12,085 nucleotides of DNA from CAYYNP01 sp964472545 (GTDB taxonomy: Bacteria > Planctomycetota > Planctomycetia > Pirellulales > Thermoguttaceae): contig CAYYNP010000300.1 of assembly GCA_964472545.1 (NCBI GenBank), positions 1 to 12,085 on the forward strand, written 5' to 3'. Below are positions 7,558 through 12,085 of this stretch, piece after piece. The notes under the pieces were generated by a model. That model was not told the DNA's origin and did no database searches. It worked only from the letters and a program-made list of their open reading frames with translations. A program made the translations under genes and the position numbers. Position 1 is the stretch's first letter, and the number at the start of each line of letters is the position of its first letter.

Positions 7558-9124
7558 CCATCCCTCTGGGGCGACCATCGAGACTTCGGCCTCCTCCGGC
7601 CGGTTCGCCGACTACGGCCTGGTGGGCGTGCTGATCCTGCTCTGTGTGGCGTGCTCGGTGGCGACGATCGAGAAGCGGAAGCCGACCGGCAACGAGGCCG
7701 CACAGATCGTGGCCGAGGAGATTCTGGCCGGGCAGATCGGGGCACCGGACGACCCGCAGCGGCAAATCGTGATCGTGGCCGGCGACGCCAAGTTCGCCGA
7801 CGCGTTGGAAGAGAATCTCAAGGGGCAGAAGCCCCCGCCGGTGAAGATCACCGGCAAGACACCGGCCATGCGCAAGGCGCTCGAAGCGCGGATCGCCACC
7901 GGCGAGCCGATCGACCTGATCGCCACCACCAGGGTCGACAAGCTGATCGTCGACGACGTCAAGCAGAACTTCACCACCCTGGGCGAAACGGAGATCATCT
8001 TCGCCGACGAGTATTGGCGGTCGACGTTCCTCTCCAAGAGCAACCTGCTGAGTGTGGCCAAGAAGAACGTGGTGATCGCCGTGATCGCCCTGGGCATGAC
8101 GCTGGTGATCATCACCGGCGGGATCGATCTCTCGGTCGGCAGTCTGGTGGCGTTGGCGGCGGTGGTGGCGGCCGTATTGATCGAGGCCGCCGGTGCCAAA
8201 CAGGCCACCACGCTGGCCATGATCGGGTGCAGCCTGGCGGCGGTGGCCGTCTGTGCCGGCTGGGGCACTTTCTCCGGCACCATGGTCACCGTCTTCAAAG
8301 TGCCGCCGTTCGTGGCGACCTTGGCCATGATGTGGGTGGCCAGCGGCCTGGCCTATATCATCTCCGACGGCGAAACGGTCTCCGAGTTGCCCGACTCGTA
8401 CAACTGGCTCGGCATGCAGTCGACCGGCGTGCCTTCGCTGGTGCTCTTGTTGGCGGCACTGGCCGGAATCGCCACGATCGTGGCTTGCCGAGGCACCCCC
8501 CGACAGGGAGCAACGCTCGCCGACGAAGACACGCCGCCGCCGAAGAAGCTCGGCCCGATGGCGATGCTCGCGATCATCGGCCTGGCGATCGTCTGCGTGC
8601 CGTTGGTGCTGAGCATGACCTCCGGCACGTTTACCGTCGAGATCCCCAACACGCTGATCCTCGTCGGCGTCCTCTACGCCGTCGGCCATCTGGTGATGTC
8701 GCGAACCCAACTCGGCCGGCACATCTACGCCATCGGCGGCAACCGGACGGCCGCGCGCCTCTCGGGCGTGCGGATCAATCGCGTGCTGCTGATCGTCTAC
8801 ACCATCTCCGGCGCGCTGGCCGGCGTGGGCGGCGTGATGCTCGCCTCGGAGTTCACCGGCGGGGCCGCACGCTACGGACGCATGTACGAACTCTACGCCA
8901 TCGCCGCCGTCGTGGTCGGCGGCACCAGCTTAGCCGGCGGACAAGGCAAGGTGCTGGGCACACTGCTGGGCGTGCTCACGATCGCCGTCGTCCAAACCGC
9001 CATGAACCTGTTGAAGATCGGCAGCTACCAGCAACAGGTCGTGCTGGGCATGATCTTGCTGCTGGTCGTCTTGTTGGACCTGTTGAAACGCCGCGGATGG
9101 CGGGCACTGCTGGCACCGGAATAG
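7547..9124 (+). CDS. RbsC/XylH-type ABC transporter permease with periplasmic insertion
   Basis: This protein of 525 residues is much longer than RbsC (about 320) and XylH (about 390). TM1 is at about 23-40. Residues 42-160 are a charged soluble stretch with an alpha/beta look (QIVIVAGDAKFADALEENL at 73-91, IDLIATT at 122-128). This is followed by the usual core FLSKSNLL and VIAVIALGMTLVIITGGIDLSVGS (about 161-199). Family motifs continue with VPPFVATLAMM (252-262), GRHIYAIGGNRTAARLSGV (390-408), the likely cytoplasmic coupling region, and LAGGQGKVLGTLLGV (462-476). A second extra segment at about 311-375 adds a soluble loop and hydrophobic helices. With a cytoplasmic N-terminus, the first insertion would be periplasmic. 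The start overlaps the binding-protein stop, giving translational coupling. No ATP-binding subunit is encoded beside it. Confidence 0.9.
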   Translation: MTSSHPSGATIETSASSGRFADYGLVGVLILLCVACSVATIEKRKPTGNEAAQIVAEEILAGQIGAPDDPQRQIVIVAGDAKFADALEENLKGQKPPPVKITGKTPAMRKALEARIATGEPIDLIATTRVDKLIVDDVKQNFTTLGETEIIFADEYWRSTFLSKSNLLSVAKKNVVIAVIALGMTLVIITGGIDLSVGSLVALAAVVAAVLIEAAGAKQATTLAMIGCSLAAVAVCAGWGTFSGTMVTVFKVPPFVATLAMMWVASGLAYIISDGETVSELPDSYNWLGMQSTGVPSLVLLLAALAGIATIVACRGTPRQGATLADEDTPPPKKLGPMAMLAIIGLAIVCVPLVLSMTSGTFTVEIPNTLILVGVLYAVGHLVMSRTQLGRHIYAIGGNRTAARLSGVRINRVLLIVYTISGALAGVGGVMLASEFTGGAARYGRMYELYAIAAVVVGGTSLAGGQGKVLGTLLGVLTIAVVQTAMNLLKIGSYQQQVVLGMILLLVVLLDLLKRRGWRALLAPE

Positions 9125-9165
9125 CCGCCCGATATCCTTCCCTATACAAGAAAGGACCTCGAACC

Positions 9166-10428
9166 ATGACCTCACGAGAACGCGTCCTGGCCGCCTTGAA
9201 CCATCGGCAACCCGACCGGGTGCCGGTCGATTTTGGCGGGCATCGCTCCTCGGGCATTGCGGCGATGGCTTATCGCAAGCTTCGCCAGGCGTTGGACCTG
9301 CCCGAGCGGCCGGTGCGGGTTTACGATCCGATCCAGCAGCTTGCGATCGTCGAGGAAGACGTGCTCGACCGGTTCGGCGTCGACACGATCGAGCTCGGCC
9401 GCGGCTTCGCCAACGAAGACCAGCACTGGGCCGACTGGACGCTGCCCGACGGCTCGCCGTGCCAGATGCCCGCCTGGGCCACGCCGGAGCGTGAAGAAGG
9501 CCGTTGGGTGTTGAAGTCGGCCAGCGGACGCGTCGTAGGCCAAATGCCCGACGGGGCAATCTACTTCGAGCAGACCCATTGGCCGTTCTTCGAGCAGGAC
9601 GACCTCGACGCGATCGAAGACGCCATGGCCGAGTGCATGTGGGTCGCCATGCGCACCCCGCCGGGCCCGCTGGTGGCCGGGCAGTTCGGCGATCGGGCGA
9701 TGGTCGACGGCGCCAAGGCCCTGCGCGAGCGGACCGATCGGGCGATCCTCGCCTTGTTCGGCGGCAACCTGCTGGAGATCGGCCAGTTCCTCTATCGCAA
9801 CGACAAGTTCCTCATGCTGCTGGCCGGCGAACCCGACCGGGCACACGAGTTTCTCGACCGCTTGATGCAACTCCACCTGCGAAACCTCGAGAGATTCCTC
9901 GGCCTGATCGGCCCGTACGTCGACGTGGTCCTCTTCGGCGACGACCTCGGAATGCAGACCGGCCCGCAGGTCTCGCCGGGCATGTATCGCGAGTTCTTCA
10001 AGCCGCGTCACGCCAAGATGTGGCGTCGGGCGAAAGAACTGGCCGACGTCAAAGTCAAGCTCCACTGCTGCGGCGGCGTCCGCGAGCTATTGCCCGACCT
10101 GATCGACGCCGGCCTCGACGCCATCAACCCGGTCCAGATCTCCTGCCGCGGCATGGACGCCGCCGAGCTCAAATCCGAATTCGGCCACAAGCTAACCCTC
10201 TGGGGCGGCGGCTGCAACACCCACGGCGAACTCACCCACGGCACCCCCGAAGAAGTCCGCCGCCACGTCCAGGAGCAAGTCGCCATCCTCAGCCCCGGCG
10301 GCGGGTTCGTGTTTCAGCAGGTACACAATATCTTGGCGGACGTGCCGCCGGAAAATGTGATGGCGATGTTTGATGCAGTGCAGATTGCGGGGCCCGGCGT
10401 GGACGATGAGGACGCTACAAGAAGATAG
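9166..10428 (+). CDS. URO-D superfamily protein, probable corrinoid-type methyltransferase
   Basis: The 420-residue product starts at the ATG at 9166, after AAAGGA (9151-9156), 41 bases beyond the permease stop. The opening MTSRERVLAALNHRQPDRVPVD is characteristic of the uroporphyrinogen decarboxylase superfamily. GDDLGMQTGPQVSP (258-271), KLHCCGG (298-304), LWGGGCNTHGEL (345-356) and FVFQQVHNILADVPPENVMAMFDAV (381-405) fit it too. True HemE is shorter and has other active-site signatures. Here H300, C302 and C350 form an H-X-C-X47-C pattern like the zinc site of MtaA/MtbA-type methylcobamide methyltransferases, so methyl transfer is more likely than haem synthesis. Being last in a sugar-uptake operon suggests action on the imported compound. 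No corrinoid protein is present nearby, and the substrate is not known. It is cytoplasmic, with no signal peptide. Confidence 0.85.
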   Translation: MTSRERVLAALNHRQPDRVPVDFGGHRSSGIAAMAYRKLRQALDLPERPVRVYDPIQQLAIVEEDVLDRFGVDTIELGRGFANEDQHWADWTLPDGSPCQMPAWATPEREEGRWVLKSASGRVVGQMPDGAIYFEQTHWPFFEQDDLDAIEDAMAECMWVAMRTPPGPLVAGQFGDRAMVDGAKALRERTDRAILALFGGNLLEIGQFLYRNDKFLMLLAGEPDRAHEFLDRLMQLHLRNLERFLGLIGPYVDVVLFGDDLGMQTGPQVSPGMYREFFKPRHAKMWRRAKELADVKVKLHCCGGVRELLPDLIDAGLDAINPVQISCRGMDAAELKSEFGHKLTLWGGGCNTHGELTHGTPEEVRRHVQEQVAILSPGGGFVFQQVHNILADVPPENVMAMFDAVQIAGPGVDDEDATRR

Positions 10429-10553
10429 CGCTCGGAATGGAATAACGGTAAGATCGTGTGGAGCCACGACAGGGAGCCTCTAAGATCGAATAGTGGCTAC
10501 TACAACTTACCGCAACCTGTGTCCCCCGCGGTTCTGTTGGATCACGCGGGTGG

Positions 10554-10616
10554 CACGGACGATTTTGCGGTGAAGGCGCAGCCACTTCATTCAACGAAAT
10601 CGCAAAATCGTCCGTG
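10554..10616. repeat. Perfect 16-bp inverted repeat with 31-base loop
   Basis: CACGGACGATTTTGCG (10554-10569) is exactly complementary to CGCAAAATCGTCCGTG (10601-10616). Arms this long and perfect are not expected by chance. The A/T-rich middle of the arms differs from the GC-rich surroundings. There is no T-run on either side, so it is more like a palindromic mobile repeat than a terminator. Confidence 0.8.
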
Positions 10617-10636
10617 TTGCGAAGCAACAAGAGGCG

Positions 10637-10773
10637 CCCCGACCCCCGTTTGCTGATGGCCGGAACTCACTTGCGTCGGCAGCGCCACCGACGGCTTTAG
10701 CCGCAATGCCGCCTGACGGGCTCGGCCAGTGGCTGAAGCCCTGCATCGAGAAGACCCGTGAACGGGGTTGGGG
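10637..10773. repeat. Long imperfect palindromic element
   Basis: The outer arms CCCCGACCCCCGTT (10637-10650) and AACGGGGTTGGGG (10761-10773) are complementary with one mismatch and one extra base. They enclose smaller palindromes such as GGCTTTAGCC and GGCTGAAGCC motifs, and CCCGT-GA-ACGGG near the right arm. A branched structure is plausible. I recognise no coding content. Confidence 0.4.
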
Positions 10774-10814
10774 ATCGTGGGATAGAAGTGAAGTGGGGTA
10801 TTCGCACTCGACAA

Positions 10815-10832
10815 CCCGGCGTAAACGCCGGG
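10815..10832. repeat. Short perfect hairpin
   Basis: CCCGGCG (10815-10821) and CGCCGGG (10826-10832) form a 7-bp perfect stem with a TAAA loop. A smaller CCGC-TTC-GCGG hairpin follows at 10840-10850. Tandem hairpins of this kind fit a REP-like repeat; no T-run supports a terminator. Confidence 0.55.
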
Positions 10833-10911
10833 CCTAATACCGCTTCGCGGGAAGGACCATGAATGGCCCTCTTGCCCAGATCGGCTCCAGAAGTACCCCC
10901 GTTTACCCGGC

Positions 10912-11014
10912 CGAGACGTCGCCGCGGCAGTCGTGGTCGAGGTGCTGTTGCCTCAGCGGGAGCAACGCAAGCACGTCGACGAAATGGAAAGGTCGTATGA
11001 GAGCCCTTTCGGAT
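10912..11014 (+). other. Coding-like scrap, possible gene remnant
   Basis: The frame beginning with CGA at 10912 reads RDVAAAVVVEVLLPQREQRK and continues with HVDEMERSYESPFG, a plausible helix/strand pattern. It has no start codon with a ribosome-binding site. The frame then runs into the palindromic repeat at 11045 and stops at 11115. It could be the remains of a gene broken by repeat insertion, or a chance open frame in GC-rich DNA. I cannot name a family. Confidence 0.2.
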
Positions 11015-11044
11015 CCGGCGGGAAACGACGCGGAACGCAAGGTC

Positions 11045-11122
11045 GACAGGATTACAGGATCAACGGGATGAAGGGCAAACCCGTGAGCTTCAACCCGATC
11101 CCGTCAATCCTGTAATCCCGTC
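11045..11122. repeat. 26-bp imperfect inverted repeat with internal ACAGGAT-like units
   Basis: The arms at 11045-11070 and 11097-11122 are complementary at 22 of 26 positions. The left arm itself is built of near-copies about 8-9 bases apart (ACAGGAT, ACAGGAT, ACGGGAT), and the right arm mirrors them (ATCCCGT, ATCCTGT, ATCCCGT). I have seen GACAGGATTAACAGGAT-type repeats scattered through planctomycete and other environmental genomes. Its role is unknown. Confidence 0.75.
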
Positions 11123-11209
11123 TGAAGGCAGCCTCTGCAATCCGGTCAGAAGTCGACCAGTTCCCGCAGCCACGCCAGTTCAAGAACCGGCGCCGTCGGC
11201 CTGCGACGC

Positions 11210-11494
11210 TCAGATCACGTCCACCTCCGCCCCCAACTCGTCGATCGGTTTACCCGTCGCCTCCGCGTAGAGCATATCCGGGCAGAAATCGACCCCGTTG
11301 GGCCAGACCAGCGTGCCGGCCTCGCGGTCGACGGCGACACGGGCAAAGAACTCCGCATCTTGCAGCGGTTCGAACACGCCGCCGCGGCCGACGATTCGGC
11401 GGCGGAAATCGAGGTCGGCGACCACGCCGTCGGAAAAGCTGATCTTCAGTTCGTAGTCTTTCACGTGGCAGACGGCGGTGACTCGCGGCAACAT
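11210..11494 (-). CDS. DUF2442 family protein
   Basis: This protein of 94 residues starts at the ATG at 11494; the frame continues upstream but would read back through the preceding gene. RVTAVCHVKDYELKISFSDG (4-23), GVFEPLQDAEFFARVAVD (39-56) and TLVWPNGVDFCPDMLYAEA (61-79) match the DUF2442 pattern of ligand-free small domains that often accompany DUF4160. An AGGAG Shine-Dalgarno overlaps the TAG stop of the upstream gene, with eight bases before this start, so translation of the two is probably coupled. It is the likely second partner (antitoxin-like) of a two-gene module; no activity is proven by sequence. Confidence 0.88.
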   Translation of the reverse strand: MLPRVTAVCHVKDYELKISFSDGVVADLDFRRRIVGRGGVFEPLQDAEFFARVAVDREAGTLVWPNGVDFCPDMLYAEATGKPIDELGAEVDVI

Positions 11495-11505
11495 GGCTTG
11501 GGCTC

Positions 11506-11766
11506 CTAGTCGAGAGGATCGATCTTCAACGGCGCTTGCTCGTCGTGCAGACGATCCCAATTGTCGAGCAGTTCGCGCTGGTGCATGGCCGCCCATTCCA
11601 TGACCATTCCCAATGCACGTCTCGGAAACCTCCCCCGCAGCAGCGCAAGAGGATCGATGCCGACTTGGACTTCTGAGTCGGCATAGGTCGCGTGAAAATG
11701 CGGCGGCTGGTGGTCGTCGAAGTACATCCGAATCGAGATCCCGAAGAACCGGCTGACTTCAGGCAT
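11506..11766 (-). CDS. DUF4160 family protein, toxin-antitoxin-like pair member
   Basis: This protein of 86 residues is a normal length for DUF4160. The hallmark motif FFGISIRMYFDDHQPPHFHA occupies residues 7-26, with the conserved PPHFHA at 21-26. The C-terminal helix RRALGMVMEWAAMHQRELLD spans 49-68, followed by NWDRL (69-73). DUF4160 genes are often followed by DUF2442, as here 11 bases downstream, and the pair is suspected to be a toxin-antitoxin or regulatory module. The ATG at 11766 is preceded by a modest AGGGG. A small open frame upstream ends just inside this gene, which might affect its translation. Confidence 0.9.
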   Translation of the reverse strand: MPEVSRFFGISIRMYFDDHQPPHFHATYADSEVQVGIDPLALLRGRFPRRALGMVMEWAAMHQRELLDNWDRLHDEQAPLKIDPLD

Positions 11767-11849
11767 GGCTGACCCCTGCTAAGTGTGCGCCGAGAAGCAC
11801 TTCCGCATGGTGCGGCGGCTGATGCTCAAGGCGCATTTCTACAAGAAGT

Positions 11850-11877
11850 GTTATATGTCTACGCAGTCCATTGTCCC
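11850..11877 (-). promoter_or_regulatory. Candidate promoter for the DUF4160-DUF2442 pair
   Basis: On the minus strand, GGGACA (11877-11872, four of six matches) and TATAAC (11855-11850, five of six) are 16 bases apart. They lie about 84 bases upstream of the DUF4160 ATG. The -35 is weak. Confidence 0.3.
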
Positions 11878-11928
11878 ACGATACGGGGTCCACGACAACC
11901 CCCTTGCAGCTTCATCGTGCATTACACC

Positions 11929-12085
11929 CTACTTCGCGGCTGGCACCGTCGATTCTGCGGCGCAAACTCTACCATACCGGTTGTCCATTTCGCAGAATTG
12001 CCGGTGGTGCTCTGCAACAAGAAGGTCTTCAACTCCCTTTCCGCACAACCGGCACTCGATTTCCTGGAATTGCCGGCACGCGAGT
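11929..12085 (-). CDS. C-terminus of an unidentified protein with a 24-residue repeat (partial)
   Basis: The frame is open from the window edge to TAG at 11929-11931, giving the last 51 residues. Codon choice and residue mix look coding. It contains CRLC (11-14) followed by HH (26-27) and C31, a possible metal-binding arrangement. Residues 4-27 and 28-51 begin alike (RQFQEIECR and RQFCEMDNR). The 5' part lies outside the window, and I do not recognise the family. The opposite strand is also open here, so the call is moderate. Confidence 0.45.
   Translation of the reverse strand, partial: LACRQFQEIECRLCGKGVEDLLVAEHHRQFCEMDNRYGRVCAAESTVPAAK

Larger units (their letters stand above)
10429..11209. 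other. 780-base repeat-rich spacer without a supported complete gene
   Basis: This spacer contains at least four distinct inverted repeats (listed separately) and one short coding-like stretch. Open frames here are short, lack ribosome-binding sites and run through the palindromes, so I call none as a gene. No promoter or T-run terminator stands out after the URO-D gene. Confidence 0.6.

Noticed and set aside
7502..8722. 406-codon minus-strand frame opposite the permease gene
   Set aside because: It is a shadow of the permease gene with His/Asp/Arg-rich low-complexity content.
10859..11071. 70-codon plus-strand frame in the repeat spacer
   Set aside because: It is Ser/Arg-rich, has no ribosome-binding site and ends inside a palindromic repeat.
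10430..11125. CRISPR array
   Set aside because: The repeats are different from one another and unevenly spaced; there is no regular repeat-spacer pattern and no cas gene.
11783..12085. Plus-strand open frame from GTG to the window end
   Set aside because: The first 25 residues look plausible, but the rest is Ser/Arg/Cys-rich and lies opposite a better coding candidate; there is no Shine-Dalgarno.

Overview
The window looks like chromosomal DNA from a GC-rich planctomycete, most likely Pirellulales-like. This is inferred from gene content: a secreted protein of unknown function beside a methyltransferase-like/PQQ-propeller protein, a GAF-SpoIIE phosphatase, a URO-D family protein beside a sugar ABC transporter, a DUF4160/DUF2442 pair, and many palindromic intergenic repeats. 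No taxonomic marker protein is present, so the assignment is tentative.

Layout. Positions 1-230 are a leader with a REP-like hairpin at the edge and a stretch resembling the core of a cobalamin riboswitch. A long secreted protein follows (231-2699, +); its signal peptide is only restored if translation starts at an ATC codon behind a good Shine-Dalgarno. Next is a methyltransferase-like/PQQ-propeller gene (2776-3974, +) that appears to have lost most of its propeller through an internal deletion with a frameshift. A spacer with a three-way-junction palindromic repeat (4154-4231) leads to tRNA-Leu(GAG) (4294-4377, -). The tRNA has a clear sigma70-type promoter whose -35 box contains the stop codon of the upstream phosphatase gene (4434-6023, -).

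The centre of the window is a 595-base spacer (6024-6618) with a G-quadruplex-capable tract and a nested palindrome. It is followed by a three-gene + strand operon: a ribose-type substrate-binding lipoprotein (6619-7557), an overlapping RbsC-type permease with an unusual periplasmic insertion (7547-9124), and a URO-D superfamily protein with an MtaA-like H-X-C...C zinc site (9166-10428). No transport ATPase gene is in the window, so the permease must borrow one or use one encoded elsewhere. A plausible reading is uptake of a small carbohydrate or methylated compound coupled to a corrinoid-type methyl transfer; this is inference from context.

Positions 10429-11209 hold a cluster of at least four unrelated inverted repeats, a coding-like scrap and no supported complete gene. 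On the - strand follow a DUF4160 gene (11506-11766) and a DUF2442 gene (11210-11494), a common toxin-antitoxin-like pair, with a possible small leader ORF overlapping the DUF4160 start. The C-terminal end of an unidentified - strand gene runs off the right edge (11929-12085) and carries two copies of a 24-residue repeat.
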